From: Myroides odoratimimus
Lineage (GTDB): Bacteria; Bacteroidota; Bacteroidia; Flavobacteriales; Flavobacteriaceae
Reading direction: 5' to 3'
NCBI RefSeq assembly: GCF_001485415.1
Contig: NZ_BCMQ01000001.1
Coordinates: forward strand, 310,001 to 374,000
Length of the DNA: 64,000 nt
Shown here: piece by piece, positions 53,161-62,791 of the stretch
Layout: the number at the start of each line of letters is the position of its first letter
How positions within the stretch are numbered: the stretch's first letter is position 1
Made by a program: the position numbers and the translations under genes
Notes under the pieces: generated by a model
The model's database searches: none
Seen by the model: only the letters and a program-made list of their open reading frames with translations
Told to the model about the DNA's origin: nothing

Positions 53161-53544
53161 TTCGAATGATAAAGAATTTGATTTTACCATCCGAAAGTAC
53201 AAAAAAACCACCACTCGGACAATCCTTTAACATTACCACTATATATTTTAACAACGAGATATAAAAGTCATAAAACGTGGTTTTTCACTATTTTTATCAA
53301 GAACTCATCACTATTCTTGAATCACACATCATAGATATAAGCGCTACAATGAAATAATCTAAAAAACATTAACATGTAAAATAATAGCGTAATTAACACT
53401 ATTCTACTGATCTGGTACAACTATCTTATATTATGAACTTTATATTCATCCTAAATTACTTAGTGAAAAAGGTTAATCTAAAGGGTGTTACTCTTTATTA
53501 CATAAAGATTTGTAATTTTGCAGCCAATTAATTATTATATTCAG
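53161..53544. other. Divergent intergenic region
   Basis: AT-rich, 384 bp. The only recognisable element is TAATTTTG at 53513-53520, a -7 box 25 bp before the DUF3109 gene. No repeat or small gene was found. Confidence 0.6.
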
Positions 53545-54120
53545 ATGTTTCAAATAGGAAAAACAATCGTATCAGAAGAAGTTCTAGAAAAAGAATTCGT
53601 ATGTAACCTTTCGGCTTGTAAAGGGGAATGCTGTATAGACGGAGATGCAGGAGCGCCTGTAGAAGATGATGAAGTAGAGATACTTAGAGCTGTATATGAT
53701 AAAGTAAAACCTTTCTTACGTCCTGAAGGTATTAAGGCAATAGAAGAACAAGGTACATCTGTATATGGTGATGATGATGAGTATGAAACTCCTCTAATAG
53801 AAGGGGGAGAATGTGCTTATGTAATCTACGAAAATGAAATGGCACTATGTGGAATAGAGAAAGCGTATAACGAAGGTCTAATCGACTGGAAAAAGCCAAT
53901 CTCATGTCACTTATATCCTATACGTATCAAAGAGTTCTCTTCTTTCTCTGCTGTGAACTATCACAAATGGCATATATGTAGTGATGCTTGTACCCTAGGT
54001 CAAGAGTTAAGCGTACCTGTATATAAATTCTTAAAAACCCCTCTAATCAGAAAATATGGTGAAGATTGGTATAAAGAATTGGAACTAGTAGCAGAAGAGT
54101 GGAGCAAATCAAGACAATAG
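53545..54120 (+). CDS. DUF3109 family cysteine-rich protein
   Basis: A 191-aa cytoplasmic protein of the DUF3109 family, defined by its clustered cysteines: VCNLSACKGECCIDG near the N-terminus, GGECAYV, ALCGIEK, SCHLYPIR and ICSDACTLG. The cysteine pattern resembles YkgJ-type metal or Fe-S proteins. The function is not known. The open frame extends 27 bp upstream to 53518, but MFQIGKTIV is the conserved family start. Confidence 0.9.
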   Translation: MFQIGKTIVSEEVLEKEFVCNLSACKGECCIDGDAGAPVEDDEVEILRAVYDKVKPFLRPEGIKAIEEQGTSVYGDDDEYETPLIEGGECAYVIYENEMALCGIEKAYNEGLIDWKKPISCHLYPIRIKEFSSFSAVNYHKWHICSDACTLGQELSVPVYKFLKTPLIRKYGEDWYKELELVAEEWSKSRQ

Positions 54121-54122
54121 AT

Positions 54123-54560
54123 TTATTGTATATAGAGCACTTGCTCTTTATAATCAATAATTGCATTCCCTTGTAGTAATACATCTGAGCCTATAATACC
54201 GTGTACAGTCTTTACTTTATACTCTACTAAGGCAACATTGACATGAGTTAAATCTATAATTACTAGGTTAAAACTCTTGTTATGCCAACGGCTCATTTGT
54301 AAATGATTATGATAGGCTACTTGGGTATGCATTCCATTAGCCCCTGCTCCTGAGGCTTTAGTAGACGAGTTCTCAGGAATAATATTAAAATGGTCTATAT
54401 GACTAAAATCAATACAGCTATTAGATGCTCCTGTATCTAGGATAAAGTCTCCTAGGACACCATTGATTTTAGCTTTGACAAAAAGGTGGTTCGTTTTAGA
54501 TATTTTAAACTTAATTTTCTTATATCCTCCCTTTTTTAATATATCTTTCATGTTTTCCAT
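54123..54560 (-). CDS. Retropepsin-like aspartic protease (clan AA)
   Basis: A 145-aa single-lobe aspartic protease with the active-site motif FILDTGASNSCID (DTGAS) near residue 40 and a second hydrophobic-Gly motif HGIIGSDVLL that forms the psi loop. As in retropepsins it must dimerise to make one active site. There is no signal peptide, so it is probably cytoplasmic. The ATG at 54560 is used; a TTG codon directly before it is not needed. It is convergent with the DUF3109 gene, with only 2 bp between stops and no hairpin. Confidence 0.88.
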   Translation of the reverse strand: MENMKDILKKGGYKKIKFKISKTNHLFVKAKINGVLGDFILDTGASNSCIDFSHIDHFNIIPENSSTKASGAGANGMHTQVAYHNHLQMSRWHNKSFNLVIIDLTHVNVALVEYKVKTVHGIIGSDVLLQGNAIIDYKEQVLYIQ

Positions 54561-54593
54561 CAATCAAATGTAGTTTAAATTCTTTTTAAAAGG

Positions 54594-54601
54594 TACTTTT
54601 G
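54594..54601 (+). promoter_or_regulatory. -7 element upstream of tatD
   Basis: TACTTTTG, 39 bp before the tatD start; no good -33 element. Confidence 0.4.
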
Positions 54602-54640
54602 TAGCATTAATCTAACATTATAGAAAAATACAATATTAGA

Positions 54641-55411
54641 ATGATATTTACTGACACGCATACACATTTATACTCAGATGCTTTTGCAGAAGATCGTAAA
54701 GAAACAATAAATCGTGCAATATCTAGTGGAGTTACGCGTTTTTTTATACCAGCGATAGATTCAAGCTATAGCAATGCAATGTTTGAACTAGAGCAAGAGT
54801 TCCCTAATAATGTATTTCTTATGATGGGACTACATCCTACTGATGTAAAACCAGAGACGTATAAAGAAGAGTTGGCTTATGTAGAGCGTGAACTCGAACG
54901 ACGTACTTATTACGCTGTAGGAGAGATAGGCATTGACCTGTATTGGGATAAAAGTACTTTAGCCATACAGCAAGAAGCCTTTCAATATCAAATTCAATTG
55001 GCAAAGAAATATAAATTGCCTATTAATATACACTGTCGAGATGCTTTTGACGAAGTGTTCGAAGTACTAGAACGAGAAAAAGGAGAAGGCCTTAGAGGGA
55101 TATTCCACTGCTTCACAGGTACAGAAGAACAAGCGCTAAAAGCTATTTCTTATAACCTAAAGCTAGGTATAGGTGGGGTAGCAACGTTTAAAAATGGTAA
55201 AATAGATCAGTTTTTAAACAAAATACCACTGGAGCATATCGTATTAGAAACTGATTCTCCGTACCTTGCACCTGTTCCTTTTAGAGGAAAAAGAAATGAA
55301 AGTGCATATATCGTGAATATTGCAGAAAAATTAGCCGATATTTACGCGCTGCCTCTAGAAGAGATAGCAAAACAAACTACAGCAAATTCAATAGCTGTGT
55401 TTGGAATTTAA
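54641..55411 (+). CDS. tatD: TatD family metal-dependent hydrolase
   Basis: A 256-aa TIM-barrel DNase-type hydrolase. Metal ligands are visible: DTHTHLYS (5-12), GEIGIDLYWD, NIHCRDAFDE, FHCFTGT and LETDSPYLAP. Length matches TatD. These enzymes have 3'-5' exonuclease activity and are proposed to take part in DNA repair. It is the first gene of a likely operon with an acyltransferase and an asparaginase (gaps of 44 bp and an overlap). Confidence 0.93.
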   Translation: MIFTDTHTHLYSDAFAEDRKETINRAISSGVTRFFIPAIDSSYSNAMFELEQEFPNNVFLMMGLHPTDVKPETYKEELAYVERELERRTYYAVGEIGIDLYWDKSTLAIQQEAFQYQIQLAKKYKLPINIHCRDAFDEVFEVLEREKGEGLRGIFHCFTGTEEQALKAISYNLKLGIGGVATFKNGKIDQFLNKIPLEHIVLETDSPYLAPVPFRGKRNESAYIVNIAEKLADIYALPLEEIAKQTTANSIAVFGI

Positions 55412-55455
55412 AACACGAAAACAACATAACTTGTTTATAATAATACATTACACTA

Positions 55456-56592
55456 ATGTCTAAGTTTGATTCTATACGCCACTACCACGATCACGAGGTA
55501 CACGAAGTCTTACAACAGATTTCTAAACACCCAATGATAAAAGCGTTAATGGGATATACTTTTCCTAATAAAACGGAAGAGGAATGGATGAATGCCTTAA
55601 AGGAAGTAAAGTCTATTCAACAATTTCAAGATGATTTTGCTTACCACTCTATTCAACGAATCCTAGAGAAAAGCTCTAATGGTTTGACCACTTCGGGGTT
55701 TGACAAATTAGATAAAGACACAGCTTATCTATACGTATCTAACCATAGAGATATCCTTATGGATACTTCTCTTCTCAACGTTGCTCTTAAAGACAATAAA
55801 TTAGTTATGACAGCCTCTGCTATAGGGGATAACCTAGTGCAGAAATCATTTTTACTAGCGCTAGCTAAAGTAAATAGAAACTTCTTAGTTAAACGTGGAT
55901 TACCACCTAGAGAACTATTAGAAAGTTCTAAACTAATGTCTGAATATATACAACATCTTTTATTCGAAGAGAACAGATCTGTGTGGATAGCACAGAGAGA
56001 AGGACGTACTAAAGATGGAAATGATGCAACTCATCAGGGAGTGCTGAAGATGATAGGAATGGCTTCTGATGAGGCTAACTTAATGGACTACTTCAAAAAA
56101 GTGAAGATAGTACCTGTATCTATCTCGTATGAGTATGATCCTACGGATGCACTTAAGATGCCTCAGTTATTAGCTAAAGCGAATGATGAAGTATATATCA
56201 AAGATAAGAATGAAGACTTTATCAACTTATATAGTGGTATCATCGGTCAAAAACGTGGTATTCATATCCATGTAGGAGATGTTCTAGACCAAGAATTAGA
56301 GAATATTAAAAACACTGTAGATAAGACTAATAAGCAAATGCAAGCTGTAGCTACAGAAATAGATAAGTCTATTATTGCTAACTATTTCTTATGGCCTACT
56401 AACTATATTGCTTATGATATCATGCATAACAGCAATAAGTTCGCTGATAAATATACAGAAAAGGAGAGGCAATTATTCGAAAGACGTCTTGAACTACGTG
56501 TAGATAAAGAGAACAAAATAATCGTAGATGGCTTCTTAGCTATGTATGCTAATCCTGTTATTAATAAACTTAAATTGAGTGATGAACAATAG
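55456..56592 (+). CDS. PlsC/GPAT-like glycerophosphate acyltransferase
   Basis: A 378-aa acyltransferase with the acceptor motif SNHRDILMD (HxxxxxD variant) near residues 93-101, FLVKRG, and WIAQREGRTKDGND in place of the usual EGTR-type motif. These are features of the flavobacterial 1-acyl-sn-glycerol-3-phosphate acyltransferase group. It should place a fatty acid on lysophosphatidate or a related lipid. The last 11 bp overlap the asparaginase start region. The acyl donor and exact position are not predictable. Confidence 0.83.
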   Translation: MSKFDSIRHYHDHEVHEVLQQISKHPMIKALMGYTFPNKTEEEWMNALKEVKSIQQFQDDFAYHSIQRILEKSSNGLTTSGFDKLDKDTAYLYVSNHRDILMDTSLLNVALKDNKLVMTASAIGDNLVQKSFLLALAKVNRNFLVKRGLPPRELLESSKLMSEYIQHLLFEENRSVWIAQREGRTKDGNDATHQGVLKMIGMASDEANLMDYFKKVKIVPVSISYEYDPTDALKMPQLLAKANDEVYIKDKNEDFINLYSGIIGQKRGIHIHVGDVLDQELENIKNTVDKTNKQMQAVATEIDKSIIANYFLWPTNYIAYDIMHNSNKFADKYTEKERQLFERRLELRVDKENKIIVDGFLAMYANPVINKLKLSDEQ

Positions 56593-57613
56593 TCCTGCTA
56601 TTCTTTTAATCTATACTGGTGGAACTATCGGTATGGTAAAAGACTTTAAAACAGGTGCTTTACGTGCGTTCAATTTTGATCAGTTAGTAGAGCGTATACC
56701 TGAGTTACACATGCTAGAGTGTTCGATAGAGACCTATTCATTCGAAACACCGATAGACTCTTCTGATATGAGCCCTGCCTTATGGGTAAAGATGGCAAGT
56801 GTAGTAGAAGAGAACTATGATAAATTTGACGGATTCGTTATTCTACACGGTTCGGATACGATGTCATACTCAGCATCTGCACTAAGCTTTATGCTTCAAA
56901 ACTTGCGCAAACCTGTTATATTAACAGGTTCTCAGCTTCCTATTGGAGACTTGCGTACAGATGCTAAAGAAAACCTTATCACGGCTATTCAAGTAGCTGC
57001 TGTACAAGAAAACAATACTCCTGTTATTCAAGAGGTGTGTTTATACTTTGAATACAAATTATACAGAGGAAATAGAACTTCTAAGGTAAGTGCTGAATTA
57101 TTTAATGCGTTTACCTCTCCTAATATTGCTCATTTAGCAGAATCAGGAGTAAATCTGCGTATCAATAAACCTTTACTCAACTATACACATACTCAAGAAC
57201 CATTACTTGTACACAAAGAAATGTCTAGTAATGTGATGATTCTAAAGATATTCCCTGGCATACAGCAGAATGTCTTAGAGGCAATTCTAAACATTAAAGA
57301 TCTAGAAGGAATCGTACTTGAGACTTATGGAGCTGGCAATGCGCCTACTGAAGCATGGTTCTTAACAACATTAGGACAAGCTATTAAAAAGGGACTTAAA
57401 GTAATCAATGTTACTCAATGTTCTAGTGGTAGTGTACATATGGGTAAATATGAGACAAGTACAGAGCTAAAAGAAATAGGTGTTATCTCTGGTAAAGATA
57501 TTACGACAGAGGCTGCCATCACTAAGCTGATGTTCTTACTCAAACAGAAAGACTTAACAGACTTTAAAACTGCTTTCGAGACTCCTATCTGTGGAGAAAT
57601 GGAAGAAGATTAA
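56582..57613 (+). CDS. ansA: Type I (cytosolic) L-asparaginase
   Basis: A 343-aa asparaginase that hydrolyses asparagine to aspartate. The active-site threonines are in LIYTGGTIGM (near 12) and in FVILHGSDTMSYSASAL, and LTGSQLPIGDLRTDAKENL is also conserved. There is no signal peptide, so it is the cytosolic low-affinity type. The ATG is at 56582; a GTG three bases upstream is also open. It overlaps the acyltransferase by 11 bp, so translation is coupled. Confidence 0.95.
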   Translation: MNNSPAILLIYTGGTIGMVKDFKTGALRAFNFDQLVERIPELHMLECSIETYSFETPIDSSDMSPALWVKMASVVEENYDKFDGFVILHGSDTMSYSASALSFMLQNLRKPVILTGSQLPIGDLRTDAKENLITAIQVAAVQENNTPVIQEVCLYFEYKLYRGNRTSKVSAELFNAFTSPNIAHLAESGVNLRINKPLLNYTHTQEPLLVHKEMSSNVMILKIFPGIQQNVLEAILNIKDLEGIVLETYGAGNAPTEAWFLTTLGQAIKKGLKVINVTQCSSGSVHMGKYETSTELKEIGVISGKDITTEAAITKLMFLLKQKDLTDFKTAFETPICGEMEED

Positions 57614-57618
57614 AATAT

Positions 57619-57655
57619 AGTAAAAGCTCTTGGAACTACTCTAAGAGCTTTTACT
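57619..57655. terminator. Bidirectional terminator after ansA
   Basis: AGTAAAAGCTCTT and AAGAGCTTTTACT form a perfect 13-bp stem around an 11-nt loop, between convergent genes ending at 57613 and 57654. Confidence 0.85.
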
Positions 57656-58817
57656 ATTGTTGTTTGACATCAGTAAGACTTTCTAACATACGTAACCTAT
57701 ACATTAGCATCGGTTCATTTTCCCAAAAATTAGGTGATTCTATTAGCTTATAATCTACAATAAGAAACTCTTTACCTCTAAGTACAATTTTCTTAATATA
57801 GCTATAAGTAGAACCATTTAATGTATTACACTTCAATATGATTGTATTCTTATCTTTATAAAATACAGAAACAGTTTTTTGTCCATTATACCAATAATTA
57901 ATATCCTTAAAATCAAACTTATAAGTATCATTATCTAAAACAAATTCTTTATTTAAAGCTTGTTTATTTAATCTATCCCACACCTTATTAATATCCTTAT
58001 CTAAAGGTAATGAAATATACTGTTCTCCATTAATTACTACATCTTCATCTGCAATATCAGACAATACCTTGGATAAATACTGTCTTTGTTTCTCAACTAT
58101 AAGTAACATACCAGGACTAAAAACTCTAGTATATTCGTTCCATGTTTTAAAAGAAGTTAATTTATTCTGACTAAAGAAAGTCTTAATCACCCTAAGGTCG
58201 TCTATAATAAAATCAAGTTTAACAGGTAAGAACTCACCTCTCAATTTAAAAAAAGTATCCGTATAAAATACAGCATATATACCTTCGCTAGCAAAATACT
58301 TAAAAAATTGCGCATATATATTTTCACCTATTTGATAAATAACGCATTCATTATCAAAATATAACACCCGATCTTCAATACCATCTAGTAAATCATTTAC
58401 AGTTATAGCTTGAGGATCTTTACTACGAATAAAAAACAAATCTCCAGCTCGCATATCGCTTTCCTCTTTAAATGAGAATATATGACTGAATCGAATATTT
58501 AGTTCACTATCAATTACTTTTAAATCACCTACCATCAATTGCATAGACCTATTTTCACCTTGCTCCCATATATCAAAAGTATACATAAAGGGTATCCGCT
58601 TCTCTACACCATTAATAAGAATTGGGGTAGTTGGTAATAAAAGATCTAATCTTTCACCTATAGCAGCAGAGTCCATAGTTATTTTATGGCTAAAGTACTC
58701 CTCTTTAGCTTTGTGGATACTATCAAAATAAAGACTAATCTCACTACTTGAACGACCTTTCTTACAACTACCTAACATTAAAGTCATCCCTACTAAGAGA
58801 TATATTATCTTTTTCAT
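57654..58817 (-). CDS. Uncharacterised lipoprotein
   Basis: A 387-aa lipoprotein (MKKIIYLLVGMTLMLGSC, Cys18) with a mature part rich in aromatic and charged residues and no domain I recognise. Motif-like stretches include RFSHIFSFKEESDMRAGD and FWENEPMLMYRLRM. It is 19 bp downstream of the YwqK-like gene (58837-59649) in the same orientation and so probably its operon partner. An envelope role is likely; nothing more can be said. Confidence 0.8.
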   Translation of the reverse strand: MKKIIYLLVGMTLMLGSCKKGRSSSEISLYFDSIHKAKEEYFSHKITMDSAAIGERLDLLLPTTPILINGVEKRIPFMYTFDIWEQGENRSMQLMVGDLKVIDSELNIRFSHIFSFKEESDMRAGDLFFIRSKDPQAITVNDLLDGIEDRVLYFDNECVIYQIGENIYAQFFKYFASEGIYAVFYTDTFFKLRGEFLPVKLDFIIDDLRVIKTFFSQNKLTSFKTWNEYTRVFSPGMLLIVEKQRQYLSKVLSDIADEDVVINGEQYISLPLDKDINKVWDRLNKQALNKEFVLDNDTYKFDFKDINYWYNGQKTVSVFYKDKNTIILKCNTLNGSTYSYIKKIVLRGKEFLIVDYKLIESPNFWENEPMLMYRLRMLESLTDVKQQ

Positions 58818-58836
58818 TAATTAATTGTTGATTAGA

Positions 58837-59649
58837 TTACTGTCTCACACCATTCTTATATGTTTCTTCCTTTTTCACATCTCCTCTAGAAGTCCATTCA
58901 GTCCATTTACCATCCTTCTGTCCATTGAGATATTTTCCTTTAGCTTTTGGCTTTTTAGAATCAGCCCATTCTTCACTATAGTCACCATCCTTATTCCCTT
59001 TGTCATTATAATTACAGGTAATAAAGAAATCACCATTGTTAGAAGAGATCAATGAACGCTCCTTACCAATCTGTTTTCCGTTGACGAATGTACGTTCATA
59101 CTTCATCTTTCCTTCATTAGTGAATGCCTTAGACACACCATCTTCTTTACCTTGTTTAAAGTTTCGCTCTTGCTCTACCTGACCACTAGTATAGTAAGTA
59201 ACACGCTTTGTCATACTATTATCTGCATATATCTCCATCTCACGTTTATTTCCATTACTACTGAAGTATATCCACTCTCCGTGTTTCTTCCCCATCTTCA
59301 TATTTCCTTCATATTCCGGCTTACCTGTTGCAACAAAGAAAGCCTGTTGCTTGCCATCCATGTACCCATTTTTAAAATTAAGTAATTCTTTCAACTTACT
59401 TTTATCGTAGTACTCCCATTTACCGTTTAACAAACCATCCTTTAAGTCCACATCTATATACTGTTCGGTTACTCCGTTTATGATTCGTTTCTTTCCATTA
59501 AGAGGAGTAGATGACTTAACTTCTTTTATATAGCGTTGTCCATCTCCTAGATTGACAATTTCTATATCTGTAAAATCTATTTTAGTCTGTGCTGTAACCG
59601 TTAGTATAGGCAACATTAAACACAATAATGACAGAGCTATTCTTTTCAT
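58837..59649 (-). CDS. Secreted MORN/YwqK-like repeat protein
   Basis: A 270-aa protein with an ordinary signal peptide (ALSLLCLMLPILTVTAQ) and about eight 22-24-residue beta-hairpin repeats (KDGLLNGKWEYYDKSK, KNGYMDGKQQAFFV, KMGKKHGEWIYFSSNG, TSGQVEQERNFKQGKEDG, LNGQKDGKWTEW). It has the same repeat type as 7662-8303 but is not a lipoprotein. Antitoxin is a database label only; no toxin is adjacent. Its partner gene is the lipoprotein downstream. Confidence 0.85.
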   Translation of the reverse strand: MKRIALSLLCLMLPILTVTAQTKIDFTDIEIVNLGDGQRYIKEVKSSTPLNGKKRIINGVTEQYIDVDLKDGLLNGKWEYYDKSKLKELLNFKNGYMDGKQQAFFVATGKPEYEGNMKMGKKHGEWIYFSSNGNKREMEIYADNSMTKRVTYYTSGQVEQERNFKQGKEDGVSKAFTNEGKMKYERTFVNGKQIGKERSLISSNNGDFFITCNYNDKGNKDGDYSEEWADSKKPKAKGKYLNGQKDGKWTEWTSRGDVKKEETYKNGVRQ

Positions 59650-59856
59650 ATAACATTTTAATTAATTACTATTTTAAGTTAAATTTAAACATAAAATATC
59701 AATATAAAACTAAAAACAAACGCATTAAGTCTTAAACCCTATTATTTACTCCAATAAAAAAAGCAGCTTATCACATTGGACAAACTGCTTTTAAACTAAA
59801 ATCGATAACTAAATAACTAACTTTTTATACAAAAAAAGCTGTACTATTATACATTA

Positions 59857-60144
59857 CTAGTAGTCTATGGCTACTCTCTCTGTTACTACTGATTTAATAA
59901 AATCAACTACTTTTAGATGCTCAGGGTGTTTTGCATAAATATCTAAGTCTTGAAGGTTCTTAAATGTTGTATGTAAAATCACTTCAAAGTTTTTAGGGTT
60001 TGCTTGAGGATCATTAAATGATACAGCGATAGATTCTAGTACTTCTATCTTCCCTTTTAAATCTTCTAATAGTCGTTTTATTTCTAATTTATTGGCTTCT
60101 TTATTTTCATCTTTCAGCCTCCACATTACTATATGTGTAATCAT
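59857..60144 (-). CDS. Dabb (stress-responsive A/B barrel) protein
   Basis: A 95-aa single-domain protein with the Dabb signature ITHIVMWRLKD at the start and YAKHPEHLKVVDFIKSVV toward the end. It forms a dimeric ferredoxin-like barrel. Members range from stress proteins to small polyketide or aldolase-like enzymes; the substrate is not predictable. It lies 63 bp downstream of tyrA in the same direction. Confidence 0.9.
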   Translation of the reverse strand: MITHIVMWRLKDENKEANKLEIKRLLEDLKGKIEVLESIAVSFNDPQANPKNFEVILHTTFKNLQDLDIYAKHPEHLKVVDFIKSVVTERVAIDY

Positions 60145-60207
60145 AATGTCTATTTTTTATTGAACTAACAAGTTAATCAAAACTGCCTTATCTTTAGCAC
60201 GCTCCAC

Positions 60208-61059
60208 TTATTTTTTCAATTTATCCTTTATTCGATTAGCCTCAGCTATAAAACCAGCTAATCCTTTAGTATCACCTGCTTCTAAATATGTCTTGAACTG
60301 AGTTAACTTCTCTAGATACGTATCTAAAATCGGTAACACATGTTCTGCATTCTGTTCAAAGATAGGCAACCACATATCTACAGAACTCTTCGCTAATCTA
60401 ACTGTAGAAGCAAATCCTCCTGCTGCTAAATTAAAGATAGCTGTATCATCTTTCTCTTTGTCTAAGACCGCTACTGCTAACGCATAAGATATCGCATGAG
60501 ATAGATGAGACACATACCCCACATGTTCATCGTGCGAGTCAGCATCCATTAAGATCATACGCATCTCTAGGTGATAATACAGTTCAGAGATTGCATTTAA
60601 TGCCTTAGGATTAGACTTCTCTGGATTACAAATAATCGCTACCCTATCTTTAAACAATCCTTTAAACGCAGCTTCAGGCCCACTAAACTCTGTACCTGCC
60701 ATCGGATGCGTAGCTACGAATTGTCCTCTTCTGTTATGTCCTTCTATCTCCTTTTCTAATAAAGACTTCGTAGATCCCACGTCCATTACATACTGCCCAT
60801 CTCCTACTCTGTCTAACACATATGACACCAGTTTTACACTCGCGTTCACAGGTGTCGCTATAATGATAATATCTGATTTCTCTATTAATGTATCTAGTTC
60901 TACGATCTCATCTGCGATACGTAGTTCTAATGCCTTACTAGCATTGCGCTCAGATAAATCTGAAGCCAATACCTTCGTTACAAACCCTTTTTCTTTTAGA
61001 TCTAAAACAATAGATCCTCCGATTAGTCCTACACCTACTAATCCTACTATTTTTGCCAT
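60208..61059 (-). CDS. tyrA: Prephenate dehydrogenase
   Basis: A 283-aa enzyme that converts prephenate to 4-hydroxyphenylpyruvate for tyrosine synthesis. The NAD motif is VGLVGVGLIGGS (5-16), followed by DVGSTKS and the catalytic-region THPMAGTEFSGPEAA with the active-site His, then HVGYVSHLSHAISYAL. There is no fused chorismate mutase or ACT domain. Genes for other aromatic steps are not next to it in this window. Confidence 0.94.
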   Translation of the reverse strand: MAKIVGLVGVGLIGGSIVLDLKEKGFVTKVLASDLSERNASKALELRIADEIVELDTLIEKSDIIIIATPVNASVKLVSYVLDRVGDGQYVMDVGSTKSLLEKEIEGHNRRGQFVATHPMAGTEFSGPEAAFKGLFKDRVAIICNPEKSNPKALNAISELYYHLEMRMILMDADSHDEHVGYVSHLSHAISYALAVAVLDKEKDDTAIFNLAAGGFASTVRLAKSSVDMWLPIFEQNAEHVLPILDTYLEKLTQFKTYLEAGDTKGLAGFIAEANRIKDKLKK

Positions 61060-61221
61060 ATTACGTCTATTATGATAAACAAAGCTATAAATACCTACTT
61101 TGTTTCAGCATAATTTCTTCTCTTTTTTTTAACTTTTCTAACTTTTGTTCTCGTTTGTGTTTGATCAACACCTAAACTAACTAACCTTTATAACTCTATA
61201 TTGAGAACAATGTTACTACAG

Positions 61222-62640
61222 TTATAACATAGATGTAGGACACACAAAGTCTGTATGGTCTAGTGTACTCTCCTTACTTATTGCGTTGTATCCCCCTAAC
61301 ACATCCACTAGATTCGTAATTCCATACTTATATAATATCGATGCAGCCATCATACTTCTATACCCTCCAGCACAGTAGATGATATATTTCTTCTCTTTTG
61401 ACATCACATCTATTTTATCTTCTAATTCATTCAGAGGAAGACTCACCGAATCTTCTAAATGCTCTGATCTAAACTCATTTATCTTACGTACGTCTAACAA
61501 TACTCCTTTATCCTCTAGATAGAGCCTATCCATCTCCTGAGGCGTTATACGAGTAATAGTATGAATAGGCTCACCAGCATTCTTCCAAGCTTCTATTCCA
61601 CCTTCTAGATATCCTATTGTATTATCATATCCCACACGTGATAGACGAATCATACTCTCCTCTTCTTTCCCTGGCTCCGTGATTAAAACAATAGGTGCTT
61701 TTATATCTTTTATCAACTCACCTACCCAAACAGCGAACTGACCGTTTAATCCGATATTAATACTACTAGGTACAAAGCCCTCTGAGAACGCCTGTGGCAT
61801 ACGTGTATCTAACAGAATCACTTCTTTCTTCTTCATCTGTTCCTTCACAGCCTCTATACTCATCGGTGTTTTACCTCTATCTAAGATTGTATCTAGCTGC
61901 TCGTACCCTGTGATATTCATCAACACATTTTTAGGAAAATACTGAGGTGGCGTTGCTAATCCTGTTAATAACTCTACTACGAACTCATCTTCTGTCATAT
62001 CAGCACGTAGCGCATAGTTAGTCTTCTTCTGATTACCTAAGGTATCTACAGTTTCCTTACTCATATTCTTACCACAGGCAGACCCCGCACCATGATTAGG
62101 ATACACGATTACCTCATCTGGTAGTACCATGATTTTATTGCGAAGTGATTGGAATAAATGCCTAGCCAAAATTTCTTCTGTAATCTCAGATTTGACTAAT
62201 TGTACTAAGTCAGGACGACCTACATCTCCGATGAATAGTGTATCTCCACTAATGATAGCATGCTCTTTACCCTCTTCATCTATAATAAGATAAGTACTAC
62301 TCTCCATCGTATGTCCAGGAGTATGCAATACTTTTATCTGAATGTTCCCAAGCTTAAACACTTGATTATCTTCTGCTATAACAGCCTCATAACTAGGAGC
62401 TGCAGTAGGTCCGAAGACAATCTTAGCTCCTGTCTTCTCCATAATATCAAGGTGTCCACTCACAAAGTCTGCATGAAAGTGTGTTTCGAATACATACTTA
62501 ATTACTGCATTATCACTTTTAGCTCTTTCTAGATAAGGCTCTACATCTCGAAGAGGGTCAAATATAGCCGCCTCACCATTACTCTCTACATAATAAGCAG
62601 CATGTGCAATACAGCCTGTATATATCTGTTCTATTTTCAT
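61222..62640 (-). CDS. Persulfide dioxygenase-like MBL hydrolase fused to two rhodanese domains
   Basis: A 472-aa fusion. The MBL domain (1-240) shows THFHADFVSGH (His54, His56, Asp58, His63), HTPGHTMES and SGDTLFIGDVGRPDL, as in ETHE1-type persulfide dioxygenases. Two rhodanese domains follow. The first (about 265-360) has no active Cys (its loop reads ITEPGKEEE); the second has CAGGYRS with Cys423. It probably oxidises glutathione- or bacillithiol-like persulfides and moves sulfur, linking to sulfide use in methionine synthesis. Monocistronic. Confidence 0.92.
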   Translation of the reverse strand: MKIEQIYTGCIAHAAYYVESNGEAAIFDPLRDVEPYLERAKSDNAVIKYVFETHFHADFVSGHLDIMEKTGAKIVFGPTAAPSYEAVIAEDNQVFKLGNIQIKVLHTPGHTMESSTYLIIDEEGKEHAIISGDTLFIGDVGRPDLVQLVKSEITEEILARHLFQSLRNKIMVLPDEVIVYPNHGAGSACGKNMSKETVDTLGNQKKTNYALRADMTEDEFVVELLTGLATPPQYFPKNVLMNITGYEQLDTILDRGKTPMSIEAVKEQMKKKEVILLDTRMPQAFSEGFVPSSINIGLNGQFAVWVGELIKDIKAPIVLITEPGKEEESMIRLSRVGYDNTIGYLEGGIEAWKNAGEPIHTITRITPQEMDRLYLEDKGVLLDVRKINEFRSEHLEDSVSLPLNELEDKIDVMSKEKKYIIYCAGGYRSMMAASILYKYGITNLVDVLGGYNAISKESTLDHTDFVCPTSML

Positions 62641-62757
62641 ATCTTACTTTTTTTTTCGAGATTAAAAGTACTATTGATCACTTAGTAAAAAAATGACAAA
62701 TATCATAGATCCAAATAATTACAGTTAAAAATAAAAGAACGATACCCTTTAATAAAC

Positions 62758-62786
62758 AAAAAGCACTCCATACAGAGTGCTTTTTT
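62758..62786. terminator. Terminator between the response regulator and MBL genes
   Basis: AAAAAGCACTC and GAGTGCTTTTT form an 11-bp stem around a 6-nt loop, usable on the minus strand for the gene ending at 62792. Confidence 0.85.
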
Positions 62787-62791
62787 ATTTC

